Positions 23,552 through 35,719 of a stretch of DNA of 64,000 nt are shown here, one piece after another. The DNA is from Dipteronia dyeriana. Its lineage: Eukaryota > Streptophyta > Magnoliopsida > Sapindales > Sapindaceae. Each line of letters starts with the position of its first letter. Position 1 is the first letter of the stretch. The stretch is taken from NCBI GenBank assembly GCA_032871835.1, contig CM065303.1, forward strand, positions 59,620,597 to 59,684,596, read 5' to 3'. Made by a program: the position numbers and the translations under genes. Below the pieces are notes generated by a model that was not told the DNA's origin, did not search any database, and was given only the letters and a program-made list of their open reading frames with translations.

Positions 23552-23966
23552 TATGTAAAATATATATGTAATAAAAATATAAGAAATATATATATATAAT
23601 ATATTATAGTATTACATATATAATAAACATTATTATAACATCATATATATGTATATATATATATATATATTACATGTATTATAGATAATAATATCAAATA
23701 ATATATATAATATTATTATTTATTAATATATATAATATTATAGTCTATGTTGTTATATATATAAGAAGTGTACTCTGGTCATTTGAATCTCTTGTTCCGT
23801 CCTGTCCCAGCCATATCAAACGCATAACAGTACAGTTTATAGTTCTATCCAGACCTTCCAAACACAACATAGAACAACATGTCCAGTCTTGTCCTGTCAT
23901 GTCCAGTCTCGTCCTGTCATGTCCAGTCTCACTTTGTCATGTCTCATCTCCGTACCAAACGCACCC
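22991..23966. mobile_element. MITE-like element with GGTGCGTTTGGTAC ends
   Basis: The left end TGGTGCGTTTGGTAC and the right end, read in reverse, GGGTGCGTTTGGTAC form inverted repeats. They are followed inward on both sides by stretches rich in GGACAGGAC-type words. TTA stands outside each end (22988-22990 and 23967-23969), which fits the 3-bp duplication of PIF/Harbinger-type elements. The core (23200-23780) is almost purely A and T with long (TA)n and (TG)n runs. There is no transposase, so it is non-autonomous. Confidence 0.7.
23200..23780. repeat. (TA)-rich low-complexity core
   Basis: Nearly all bases are A or T, with alternating TA runs at several places (around 23405, 23470, 23515 and 23655) and one (TG) run at 23530-23551. 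It lies in the middle of the inverted-repeat element and probably arose by slippage. Confidence 0.9.
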
Positions 23967-24442
23967 TTATGGCACGCGCCCCTGGTATGCGTGGGCGAAA
24001 CGCATAACAGGTTGGCGTGACTCTGTTGTTAACACGTGGACTATCCAAAATGTGCCACATGGCAACATTGTGTCATTTGTGACATGTGGCTCAATCACAC
24101 ACCGTGACACGTGGTGTGACGTGTTGGTCAAGAAAATCATTGACGGTTTCCGACGATCGGAGCGATTTCATGTGACGATAGCGATCATCGAAGCAGTTTT
24201 CGATTGGCACATCATCAGCCGCTGCAACATCTTCAGTCTGACGAACTTTCGATTCTAGATCATCCGACCAGACCAATTTCCAGTACCGGTTCACCGAACA
24301 GATTGGTTTTCGGTGCCATTTTTCTACAGTCAATCCATTTTTTTCCGACGATTTTGCTGACTTCTAAAGGCGGTTTTCCGACCACCCAAAAGCATTTTTA
24401 CGGCCATATGTGGTAGTTTTCCGACGAAAAAAAAATACTCTC

Positions 24443-24474
24443 ATTTTTATTTTTATTTTTATTTTTATTTTTAT
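24443..24474. repeat. (TTTTTA)n microsatellite
   Basis: About five copies of a TTTTTA unit stand in a row. Confidence 0.85.
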
Positions 24475-24549
24475 TAACTTATTACATTGATTTGTTTCAC
24501 TCCAATAGAAGCTGAATATATACCATACAAATTTATAGTTGCAGATTTT

Positions 24550-25150
24550 CTGATGTGATTTATGACTATGATTTCCGGTGCGGTTTTAGATTCTGGTGAC
24601 CATTTCCGATGATGGTTTCCCACTCGAATTTTCGAAGACGGATTTAGGTGCAGTTTATGATGAAGATTTTTTACACGACTTCTATTGACAGTTTCTAGGA
24701 CAGATTTCGGTGAAAGTCTCCGGTGTGGATTCCAATGACAATTTCCAGTGTGATCTTCAGTGACGGCTTTCGGCCTAGTTTCTAGTAAAGGTTTCTGGTG
24801 AGGTTATTGATATGGTTTTCGATGACAGTTTTTGCTCTGAATTCTAATGATAGTTTTTGGTATGACTTCCGGTTACGGTTTTCAATGATGGTTTCCAGTG
24901 CGGTGTCTAGTGATTCTGGCTTAGATTCCAATGAAAGTTTTCGGTATGACTCCGTTGACGATTTTCGACATGGATTTCGAGGACGGTTTCCAATACGGTT
25001 TCTGGTTACGGTTATGACACAATTTTCGATGATGGTTTCCGGCACGCATTCTAATAACGGATTTCGACGATATTTTTTTGTCATTGTGGAATTTTTCAAC
25101 GAAAATTCTGACATTGTTTTTTACGGTTGCAGAAATTTTCGACATCATTT
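24550..25150. repeat. Degenerate minisatellite of GGTTTCCGGTGACGG-like units
   Basis: About 600 bp consist of diverged copies of a unit of roughly 30 bp built on GACGGTTTCCGGTGCGG and AATGATGGTTTCCAGTGCGG. Because the unit is repeated, both strands stay open for over 100 codons here (24798-25163 plus, 24782-25114 minus), but the translations are repetitive and look non-coding. It begins more weakly at about 24300. Confidence 0.7.
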
Positions 25151-25346
25151 CCGACAAATGTAATTTGTCATACAACTTAAGACTTAGATACATGTGACGT
25201 CTATAAAGTGAAGGACAGAAAAAATATTAAAGAAAAAAAATTTAAGATATACATGTGATGTTTGTAAAGTGAAGGAGAATTTTTTATTTTATTTTTAAAA
25301 AAAAAAAGTGATTTGAGTGTCATGGATTCATCTTATATGGAAGAAG

Positions 25347-25348
<2 letters not shown>

Positions 25349-25404
<56 letters not shown>
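25349..25404. repeat. (AT)n microsatellite
   Basis: An uninterrupted alternating AT run of about 56 bp, in otherwise unremarkable intergenic DNA (25150-26600) in which no gene is seen. Confidence 0.95.
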
Positions 25405-25410
<6 letters not shown>

Positions 25411-26521
25411 AACATATGAGATACATTCGTACAATAAAGAGAGAAAAAGAAACACCAAAAGCTTATCGAACAAAACCCGATTTCGTTTCAGCTTTTACAT
25501 GTGAGTTTTTAGATATATATTAATATTTGCTTAATTTTAGGTCACTTGAGAGTGAAATAGTTTTGCTTTCTATGAATTTTTAGGTACTGAATTGCTTCGA
25601 TTGTGTGATTGACAACTGTGTTGGAAAATTTTTAGGATGTAGTGTAATTTGTTGTTGATTTGAGCTTAGTTTGAATTGGATTCTTTTGTAAGATTTTAAC
25701 TGTTTCGTTTGTGTTATTCTTTGTCAAAGTTTCTATTTTTTGTGATGATTTTGATTCTGATTCTGCATAATGATGTTTGTTAAAGTTTAGCTCATTTGAG
25801 AGTGAATTATACCGATTAACAACGTAAAACTTTATTATATTAATATTTTTTTATATTTTTTTTTTACTTTACTGGGATATGACTCAGGAATCGATAGAAG
25901 CATGTTTTGCATATGATCCAAAGCACGGTAATGTTTAAAAGCGACACAAACCTTAAAAAAATAAAAAAAAATAAAAAAAGGCCCTATTTAAAAGAGTTAA
26001 TAAAAAGTTTATAGATATAGTTGACTTAGGCTATGCCGCTATGGTTAGAGTTAGAGGTGTCAAATTGGCACTTTTCAGACCGAACTAGAGTGGATGAACA
26101 ATGTCGAGCTAATTAGCAAGCCTAACCCTGAGCCTGCGAATTGGGCCCAACCCTGAGACTCAACAGACTTGGGCCAAACTCATTTGAAATTTTACAAAAC
26201 CAGTTTTTTTTTTTTTAATGAAAGGCTGGTGTACGAACCACTAACATGTAGAGATTTGAAGCCTTATTTCTTCAACTCTACCAAAGCTGCTTCCTTTAAC
26301 ATGACAAGAAAGATATTAATTATAAATAACATATAAATATATCTAACATATACCCAAAACGAACTTAACAACTATCAGATATATTAAAACTCAAAATCTG
26401 TTCATTAATTATTTTTATTTACCACAAATTTGTGTATAAATGTTATTAAACATATATATATATATTAAAAAAATTCAAGTCAGTGCGTTAGATGTAAACC
26501 ATTAGATTTACATATTTTGAC

Positions 26522-26556
26522 TCAAAGCGTCAAAGCGTCAAAGCGTCAAAGCTTCT
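26522..26556. repeat. Short tandem repeat of TCAAAGCG-type unit
   Basis: Four copies of CAAAGCGT or a close variant follow each other shortly before the left end of the hAT element at 26605. Confidence 0.85.
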
Positions 26557-26604
26557 CCATAATCAATTGTCTACATGCAAAAGACTGATATAAGTTATAT
26601 CAGT

Positions 26605-26830
26605 ACTAGAGTTGTAAAAATGGACGGGCCTGGCCCATTAGGCACGGTCTGGCCAGGTCTGTTTTCGGAAACAGGCCGGGCCAGGCACGCGACGCTGTGC
26701 GTGCCAGACCAGGGCCGGCCCATTTTCTAAAACTGAGGCCCGGCACGGCACGCCGGCCTGCCTCAGGCTAGTCCGCGGGCCTGGTCCGGTTGGCCCGACG
26801 GGCCTTGTCCGACGGGTTTGGTCCAAAATA
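26605..26830. mobile_element. GC-rich left end of an Ac-like hAT element
   Basis: The stretch begins CTAGAGTTGTAAAAATGG and goes on with GC-rich words such as GGGCCTGGCCC, GGCCGGGCC and GGCCCGGCACGGC. Terminal TAGAGTTGTAAAAATGGGC followed by such motifs is typical of plant Ac-like hAT elements. It contrasts sharply with the AT-rich surroundings. The matching right end was not found; a short related word, CGGCGTGCCGTG, occurs at 30191-30202, where the element may be cut. Confidence 0.65.
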
Positions 26831-27205
26831 ATTTTCCAAATTACATTTGTTTGGATTTAGGGTTTAGGGTTTATGATTTGAAATGAATAAAGAAAACGAA
26901 CAATTTTTAGGATTTGAAATGAATAAAAAAAAACGAACAATTTTTTATTTATTTAATTATTTTTCACTTATGGAATTCAGTATTACATATTTACATGATT
27001 GCCTCATTAAAAACCTTACCAAGAAAAACCCAGTGGGATAAAAACTTGGTAAGGGAAAAAGAGTGCAACCGTTTTACAACTTACAAGTAAATAATAAATA
27101 CATATGTAAAAGTATAACCTAGTTCTGGCTTTGGCCACTATCTGCAGGGTCATCAATATATAGATTGTTGAAATTTAGAATAAGCTCTTTATCTACAGTT
27201 AGATT

Positions 27206-29197
27206 TTACAACATTTTTTTAGCATTCTCCCAATCCCGAAAGCATGTTAATACCTCCACCATCTCCGGAGACAAACATCTTCTTCTTGGTTCAATTATCC
27301 GTCCACTGGTGCTGAAAGCTTGTTCTGAAGACACCGTTGACACAGGAATAACCAGTACGTCACATGTTAAGTGTGACAGAACTGTATACATGTACGTATA
27401 GGTCTTTCACCATAACAACAAATCAAACTCTTCCTTGTCTTCAATAGCATCGAACTGTGCTTCAAGGTACCTAATCAGTTCGGTACAAGAAGATGGGCCA
27501 GATCTTTGCCCTGAAGAAGTATTTGCTGATTTGTCCTTTTTTCGCCGTTTCAGAAGGCTCCAACTTGTTTGCTTCGGCTCTGTCTCCAGTTGTGTTGATT
27601 GGGGGGTGTCAATGTTGCCAAACCTGCTCTCATAAATATGGAAAATCTAGAACAACTTGGTTCGAATGTCAGTAATTTGTTATGAATAATCTATTGACAA
27701 ATTAATACCAATAAACTCAAGCAAAGCTTCTAAACCAGATAATTTAACCATAGGATCTACTATAACACTTAACGCATAAAGTAGAGGAATGTTAGCCCAA
27801 TATTTTTTCAACTTTGTCTCCATGACAACAACTGCAGCGCCTAGATGTTCATATTCTCTATAAGTGTTTAACACTTCAGACATTTTCACTATCTTATGGA
27901 TTGTCTGGGAAGATGTGGGGTAATAGACCCCAGGAAGAGTTACAGTGGCATTGTAAAAAATATTTAAAAATTGAACAAAAATCTTTACCACATACCAATC
28001 GTCTATGGTAAGTGTTTTTGTGACCGTTTGACCTGTTTCGCCCAATTTCATGTTATAAAAATATGTAATGGTTGAATCATATTCCAAACAATTTTCCAAC
28101 ATTAAATAAATAGAGTTCCACCTTACCGGCATATCAATTTGGAATCGTCGGGGTTTGAGACCGTTTAATTTACAATGTCTCTTGAATTCATTAAATCTAG
28201 GATTAGAGCTGCAAATACAAGAAATGGCATCTCTGATGCGATCTATTTGGTCGCTTACCTGGTTTAAACCAGTCTGTACAACTAAATTTATAATATGACA
28301 TGCACACAGTTGATGGAAGAAATATTCTTCATCTTACGGGATATTTCTTGCAACAAACAATGCAATAGAGCTAGTATTTGCAGATGCATTATCTAATGTG
28401 ATCGAAAGGAAGCGATGCGTGATTTCATATGTTTCTAAAACAGAAATAATGACATTAAAAATGCTTTCTGTGGTATGTGTAAAATCCATAGGACGAAAAC
28501 CAATAATTCTTTTTGTTATCTTCTAGTCAGAATCTAAATAGTGTCCCGTAACACATAAATAGTCCTGTTTGGAACATGCATTCCAAATATCAGAAGTTAA
28601 TGCAACATAAACACTTAAATATTGTATTTCAGCAATTAAGTCATCCCTTTGGGTTTCAAACAATCTTATCAAATCATTTCTAGTGGTGGTTCTAGAAACA
28701 GGTTCATATTGGGGGTTATATGCAGATGTGATTAATTATTTATAAAATGGACTCTCACCAATACTGATCAGTTGATCAGTTTGTGCAATGTATCGTGTCA
28801 AGCACTCTCTAGCGTGCATGGCGTCGAACTGCCACGTCGTAACGGACTCGTCTGGGTGGCGTTGTAGTTGTGTATGGGTTGTAGTGTCTACCTGTCCATG
28901 TGCAGACATACATTTGTACATATGTCGTCTCAAATGTTCGGTTCCCTTCGTACTTGCAGCATAACCCTTATGACAAAACTTACATTTAGCTCTGGGCCCA
29001 GACGTCCCGTCTGGGAGTGTCATTTGGACTATGTTGAAACACTGACACACATCTGATGTTTATTTTCTGGGACGTGATGTTGGTGTAACGACGGAACCAG
29101 AAGGTCCCGCTTGAGTATGGGTTGGCTCTGAAATATCAAAATCATCGTTAAACATATTCAAACCGTCCGGAAAATAAGGCTGCTGGTTATGATCCAT
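27206..29197 (-). pseudogene. hAT transposase, Ac-like, inactivated by stops
   Basis: A reading frame from the ATG at 29197 runs almost to the C-terminus and is broken mainly by in-frame stops (about 29060, 28730, 28525, 28340 and others). N-terminal to C-terminal: a BED-type zinc finger CKFCHKGYAASTKGTEHLRRHMYKC spread (28900-28985); the region with LTSDIWNA, which holds the first catalytic D; LDNASANTSSI with the second D; FHQLCACHIINLVVQTGLN; WNSIYLML (28119 down); and the C-terminal dimerisation domain with VIPVSTVSSEQAFSTSGRI and LSPEMVEVLTC (27206-27391). This is the hAT layout. Most of the length is kept, but the gene cannot give a full protein. A TATA box and long leader lie to the right. 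Confidence 0.9.
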
Positions 29198-29234
29198 TAT
29201 CTGAAGTAAAAATATGAGCACTATAGTCGTTAAT

Positions 29235-29745
29235 AATCAAATTAAAAATCAATATTTACTAACAATAATCTTAATTTACTAACAATAATTAATAAAAATA
29301 ATACAACACTTACAATTATTATTTTACTTCAAAAAAAAATCATAATCTACTAACAAAAAATATTAAATTCACTACTACAAATGAAATTGATAAATTTACT
29401 AACAACAAATATTAAATTAAATACTACAAATAAAAATCTTAATTTACTAATAAAACTTATTCAAATTAACTACTACACTTAAAATTCATAATATACTCAC
29501 CAAAAATATTAAAATAAACAACTACACTAAAAAATCATAATTTATGAAAAAAAAAATATATTAAACTTAACTACTACACTTAACATTCATAATTTACTTA
29601 TTTTAAAAATTAAATTCAGTAATACAAATTAACTTTCTAAATTTACTAATAACAAATATTAAAATTACTACTAAACTTAAAAATCTTAATATACTAAACA
29701 AATAATATTAACATAATAACATTAAAGCCTAAAAATTGATAAACT
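29235..29745. repeat. Imperfect tandem repeats upstream of the hAT transposase
   Basis: Words such as AATTTACTAACAA, ATATTAAA and AACTACTACACTTAAAA recur about every 50-60 bp for some 500 bp, just upstream of the start codon at 29197. No protein is encoded. The array lies in what would be the transcript leader or promoter of the transposase. Confidence 0.65.
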
Positions 29746-30020
29746 AACTAACTAAATAAAAATGTTTTCATTTAGTAACTACAGTCTAAACATAAACATA
29801 TAAATTTACAATGAAAAAATATTTGAGCAAAAGTAATAACAAAATTGTATCTTTAAAATTTGGTGTGTTGGTGGAAAATGTAGAGAATTTTGTAGAGAGA
29901 GTAATAATGAAATTGAATGAAAAAGTGTAGAGAATTGGAGAATATAGAGATTGAGATTTGAGAGAATGAGAGATAGAAAGAATGATAGAGAGAGTGAATG
30001 GAAAATGAAATGTGTGGAAG

Positions 30021-30028
30021 TATTTATA
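30021..30028 (-). promoter_or_regulatory. Probable TATA box of the hAT transposase
   Basis: Read on the minus strand it is TATAAATA within TTTCTATAAATACTTCC, a close match to a plant TATA box. It lies about 820 bp upstream of the start codon, so a long leader or a leader intron is implied. Confidence 0.4.
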
Positions 30029-30140
30029 GAAAAATTTGCCTTGTGGGTCAAAATATAATTTGAAATATTTGAGGGGGTGTTTTTGAAAATTTTAGGCTCC
30101 AACGGCTGGATTTTGAATTCCAGCTATTGGAGGGAATTTT

Positions 30141-30620
30141 TTAAAAAAAAAATAAAAAAAAAAATAAGTAACCGGTTGATGTTTCGGATCGGCGTGCCGT
30201 GAATTGTTTAAATGTGGCAAACAACAATTCACATATCGGCATTCTTTCTTTGAAATATCTACTCACCATAGAACTGTCAACAACTTCTTTATTATTCTGG
30301 AAATCGTCAGGCAGGTGACCCATGTTTAGCCCACTGCACATATAAAACTCTTTTCTCTTGAAACAAATCTTTTCTCTGTCTAAACCAAACCACATTTCAT
30401 CATCCCTTTGTCGGTCAGGAAGAATAATCTCATTTCTTTAGCAGGTTATAGATAAGCATGTCATGAATGACCAAGGATTGGACCAACTCCAAGTAATGGC
30501 CAAAAGACTCTTCCTTAAACCATTCAAGCATGCCACATTGAAGTAGGACAACATTCAAATCACTGATGAGATAATGCTTGTTTTGCAAATTTATTCTTAT
30601 GTGGATCCAATCTCTATTGT
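30141..30620 (-). pseudogene. DUF1985 domain fragment (MULE-associated), frame-shifted
   Basis: On the minus strand the reading is LEWFKEESFGHYLELVQ, then IHDMLIYNLLKK, then after a one-base frame change DDEMWFGLDREKICFKRKEF and YMCSGLNMGHLPDDF, with SRYFKERMPICELLFATFKQF at the end. The order 'S.FGH.L', 'LL', 'DEMWF', 'F.R.EF....GL..G' and 'RYF' is that of DUF1985. This domain is carried with Ulp1-like proteases by plant MULEs. A better kept copy is at 57270-57944. The rest of the parent element is not seen. Confidence 0.7.
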
Positions 30621-31111
30621 TCGGGAACTACTAGAGTTTTGTGTTTGGATTAACAGACATCTGTTTAATAACAAAAAAAAAACACTTAAGAAAAAATATT
30701 GATTTTATAAATGTAAAGAGAAAACGAGACAATTGAATAGGAAAACTAAGTATTCATATTTATACAAGCTATACAGAAGAAGAATATCACAATGTTAATA
30801 TTTATTTGCAAGTCATTATATATTTTAAATGTCTCTAAAATTTGCTAGCAAACAACAATACATGCACTTTCCAACCTTAGCCAAGTTGAGAAAATCTCAG
30901 ATAAAAACTACCAATTTTAAGTTCCTCAAATGACAAAGAAAGTGAAGAAAACATTCAGTATCTCTTGTATGATTACAAACAAATCGTGCAAGCAAACAAG
31001 AATATATGCTATTTCCATCAATATCAACACTTGAATTAACCTTGAATAGAATCTAACACTACCCTGGATCTTGGACTAAAGTTAACTTCTAAATTTGATT
31101 TTTTTTATGTG

Positions 31112-31252
31112 AAGCCCTAGAATTGGACTTTTAAGCCCTGGAAGTAGGCTTTCAAGCCTGTGAATCCTTACTTTCAAGATCGAGAATTGTACTTTCAAGC
31201 CTGAGAATTGGATTTTAAAGCATAAGAATTTTACTTTCAAGCCCCGAAATTA
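31112..31252. repeat. Tandem repeat of about 28 bp (AAGCCCTAGAATTGGACTTTC type)
   Basis: About five diverged copies of a unit AAGCC..GAGAATTG.ACTTTC follow each other. No protein meaning is evident. The surrounding DNA (30640-31600) holds no recognised gene. Confidence 0.75.
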
Positions 31253-31405
31253 GAAAACATATTAATGTAACATAACAACACAATGACAATGCAACCAAAA
31301 ACAGAGATTCATCCCCACCAAAAAACATGAGAAACAAAAGAACATTCAACAACAATCATCTAACTCAAACACCTGTATTTCAAACAAATGATACATATCC
31401 AAATG

Positions 31406-31514
31406 GTCAAAGTTTCTCATTTGTCATGTGAAAAGAATTTCAAAGTTTCATATCTGTCATGCAAAGATGTTCCAAGTTTCTTATCTATCATGCAAAAGGA
31501 TGTTCAAAGTTGGA
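31406..31514. repeat. Tandem repeat of about 32 bp
   Basis: Three and a part copies of TTCAAAGTTTCATATCTGTC followed by ATGCAAAGATG, slightly diverged, next to the left end of the hAT element. Confidence 0.8.
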
Positions 31515-33412
31515 AGACTAATTCCTTTGATTTAAGGATTGTAGAATTTGACATAATCAATTATTTCATACAAGATTCTACTAATATAAAACAAACAACT
31601 ATATATAACCATAGTTTTAAAATTCGAATCGAGACGCCCGCCCCGAGCGGCCTCACCCCGCCTCATGAATAAATCGAGCCGAGACGAGCACACTAGCATG
31701 TTTGGACCTAAAATCCGCCTCCGCCGCACCGAGGCAACCGCCTCTAGGTCGCACCACATCGATTCGGCCGAGTTGCAACATAGGCGATTTTGAATTGTTA
31801 TTATTTTTTAAAAAAGGGCCTTTAAACGCATGCATTTCATGATGTGTAAAAAATAACAAAATACAAAATCCCCAAATTGAATTAAACAACATGATCAAAT
31901 TGAATTAAACCCTAAATTTCACAAAACAACCTTTCACTCTTTCCCTCGACTGTTCTCATCGGATTTTTTCATCGACCACTCATCTACGACGACATCTCCT
32001 CCTCGTCGACCACTCCTCTTCGACGACATCTCCTCCTCGTCAATCACTCCTCTTCGACAACATCTCCTCAGCTTCGACTGTTATCTTTGGGTGACTTCTT
32101 CTGGTATGTTTGTCTCCAACTTTGACTATTTTCTCTTCTTTTTTGTTTTGTCTTATGCACCATGGTACCATCTCTGTTTACCCATGACAACAGACTCAAT
32201 TTTGTTTGTCCTATATTGTCTATTGTATCATATTTTTTATTAAGTTATGCTTGATATGTTATATATCATATTATGTTGAATATTTGTTACATTTGGACAT
32301 TATGACTATTACAGTGTTTGTTGAATATTATATATGTTGTCATATTATTATTGTTTACTTGTACCATAACTATTATATATGTTTTGTTGAATATAGTCTA
32401 CAACCTCTATTTTTATGACCATATTGCTGAATTTTTTATTTGATTTATATTTATATTGAATCAATTTTTTGCATTTTATTTTGTTGTAGACTTGTGTTGG
32501 AGATGTCGAATCGAAAGATCTGGCATGGAAGTATGGAGTTGAGGCTGAGATTGATGGACGAAAGGGATGCAAGTACCTCCAATGTAAATTTTATGATAAA
32601 TTTTTGAAGGGGGGGTGTGTATCGGATGAAAGAACACCTTGCGGGTATTCACGGTAATGTTATCCCGTGTACAAATGTCACCCCAGAGGTAAAAGATGAA
32701 ATCAAAATATATTTGGAGAAAATGATAGTGTGAAAAGGAGGGCATAATTAACGCGTGAAAAAATGATCGGCAAGTGTGTCACCCTCAACAGTCAAAAAGA
32801 TTCAAGCTCGGGTAGCATTACTCAAAGAGGAATCAGAGGACCGATGAATAGATTCCTCATGAATGCTGAAAACGATATGGTGGAGGATGTAGAGGGAAAC
32901 AAAAAAGGACTTGACAAGGATGCATATGTATGGACATAACTAGATTTTCTATGAGAATGGACTAGCCTTCAATGTTGCTAATAGTCCATCGTTTGTCATT
33001 ATGATGCGTTCGGTTGGGAATTATGGGTGTGGTTGAAATGGCCTACCACATATAAGTTGAGCACAACATTCTTGATGGTGGAAGAAGCAAATACACAATC
33101 AATTGTTGTCGAAGTAAGACAACATGGATTCAAATAGGGGTGTCCATTATGTCGGATGGGTGGAAGGATATGAGAGGAAGACAGTTGATAACTTTCTCAT
33201 AAACAATCTGTATGGCACGGTATTCTTAAATTTGGTAGATGCTAGTGATGTAGTTAAAAATGATACATTATTGTTTCATCTACTGGATTTAGTGGTTGAA
33301 GAAGATGGAGAAAACCTTGTGATTCAAGTGGTGACAAATAATGCATCAAACTACAAGAAAACATGTGAAATGTTGATGAAGAAAATGACACGACTATGGT
33401 GGACGCCGTGTG

Positions 33413-35719
33413 TGTTGGGATTATGCTCGATAGCAAGAGTATAATAATATATTTGACAATCTTTTCATATTAATAAAGTGATTTATAGTTTAACAAATCT
33501 TATAGCATTTATAGTTTAATTATTATAATTGTCAAAAGTAAATAATTATAAGGTCAAAAGACTATGAGAAAAGAAGAATTGTTCATACATCTATATATGT
33601 ATGAGGTAGACACAATTCTTTAGTTAGTCTTGAATAATATTCACAATTTAAGATAAATGTTGGGTGCCTTTATCTTGTCAAAGTTGTAGATTCTTTTGCT
33701 AGCATTTGAGTGGGATCAAATGTGTTATGACGAGTCTAAAATCATCAAAGTGTGGTGTTTTTGGGCAAAAGAATCTAGTGCACTTGGTGCATTAAATAGG
33801 ATCACAGTGAATTACTTTATCTAGAACCGTCAATGGATAAATGTTTTCACTTGAAGACAATCTGAGAGTCTGTCTCAATCCTTAGATAAATGAGGGACTT
33901 ATGGTTGCAAGTGTTACCATTTGAGCTATCAATGAGTACGATTATATAGAATAGTCTATCCTCGATAGTTTGGTAGTATTCATTTGTTAATCGATAGAGG
34001 ACTTCATTTATAGATATGGACATTGTTGCTCCATTTAATAAATGAGAGTAGAATATCATCATATGAATGTTTTGAGGTATTAGATATTAAATATTAATGT
34101 TAAGTTTTCAATAGTGTCTATTGAAACACTATTGAAAACTGGCTTCTGGACAAGTCAAAATATCCAAGTTCAAAATGTGGTCATATGAGCAAATATGGTA
34201 ACTTGGAGAGCTATAGGCTGTCTATGAGCTCTTGGCGATTATTGATATTCTTCACGAGGATACACTTTCTCCAATAAGGTTGTCTAGGGTATGAATGAGG
34301 AATATTAACTTATTTTATCTTTATTTAAGAGTTCAATTTTAGTTCTTTAGTGGAATGAACTAAAATTAATAGATCGAACCTAAATGAATCATTTGATTGA
34401 GTTGTGTCTATTGGAGCTTAAATTTAGATAGCTCTCCAAGATCCTTAATCCACAAGAACTTGTATGGATCACTTGATATATTCTACATGACCAATTTATG
34501 GGTCCATCAAGAATTGTATTGAGGCATGCAGACTTGTTTCTTTTTGTAAGAATGAGTCTAGTTCACATGTGGACTTTTTATTAAGGTCCAATGGATTTAA
34601 TAAAATAGAAAAAATAATATAATGGCCCATATATGGTGTTGGGCGGCAAAGCTATATAGTTTAGCTTAATTATATTATTTTTATTTTATTATTTTATTAA
34701 ATAGAAATTAATTAATTATTTAATTAAAAATAAAATAAAAATTCTAGTAAGAGAATGTCTCCTAATATTATACTATTGTTGGTAGTATTATTAATATTAA
34801 ATATTATATTTGATAAGTAGATAAATGAAAATAATTATTTATCTAGTCAAATTAGGAAATCTTTAATATGGTTACAAATACACTATTGAGTTGGATTATG
34901 AGTTTTAGTGTAAGAAATAATTCTTTTGAAAAGGATTTTTGGTCACCAAGTAAATCCACCTAAGGATAAGATTTTTCCCACCAAGTAAATCCTTCTTAGG
35001 ATAGGATTTTTACCCACCAAGTAAATCCTTTTTAGGAAAGGATTTGTGATCATATATATATATATCTTGAATTTCGGCTAGCCATATAATTCTAAGAGAG
35101 AAATTTTGGCTAGCCTAGTACTTTTAAAGAGAAGATTTCGGCCAACCTAAGGAATTTTACTTGGAGAGAATTCGGTCACCATAAGAATTTTGGGAGAAAA
35201 TTTTGTTTTTGCACTAGACAAAATTCGATCAATTCTAAGAAATAGTGTGAGATTTGGCAAAGAAGAAAATGAAGAAAGAACGTTTAGTTTTCGATAGTAC
35301 ACTAGTAGCCTTTGCATTAAAAGGTTTTGTGTACAATATCGAATCAAGGTTCACGCAAGTTTCAATCAAATTGATTGATAATTCTCAAGTGATATAACGT
35401 TCTTTGTTTTCTTCTTGGAGGATTATTGTAACTAACAAAGAGAAAGATTTTGTTTGTTTCCATCATCAGGTATACAATTTAAAGAAAGGGAGCTCACACT
35501 CCTGGGTGATTCACGTTCGTGATTGGATCAGAAGATCTTGTGGCTTTAATTCAGTGCTAGTTCAATCGTCACAAGAAAAAGGTAAGACACTTTTATATAC
35601 ATCAATTAATCTAGGATTAAGGTTCTTGTTATTATAAAGAGAATTTTTTTATTTATACCGAAACCCTAATCTATAATTCTATAATTTTTCAAGCTTTCGT
35701 TGTACGGATTTTCCCTACA
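33413..35719 (+). mobile_element. Probable solo LTR (copia-like) inside the hAT transposase
   Basis: The insert begins TGTTGGGATTATGC and ends TTTTCCCTACA, and it splits the transposase exactly between codons for WWTPC and AAHSIDL. The bases GTGTG stand before it (33408-33412) and GTATG after it (35720-35724), a 5-bp target duplication with one change. No primer site, polypurine tract or coding region is inside, so a single LTR left after recombination is the simplest reading. Its start resembles the family A LTRs. Three copies of a roughly 45-bp unit with CACCAAGTAAATCC lie at 34931-35050. Its strand is taken from the TGTTGGG start. Confidence 0.8.
34931..35050. repeat. Three tandem copies of a CACCAAGTAAATCC unit
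   Basis: The phrase GGATTTTTACCCACCAAGTA followed by AATCCTTTTTAGGA is repeated three times with small changes inside the solo LTR. Confidence 0.85.

Noticed and set aside
24782..25163. Antiparallel open frames of 110 and 121 codons
   Set aside because: Both arise from the degenerate minisatellite and give repetitive translations.
26856..26873. Telomere-like TTTAGGG repeats
   Set aside because: Only two to three copies, too few to be an interstitial telomere tract.
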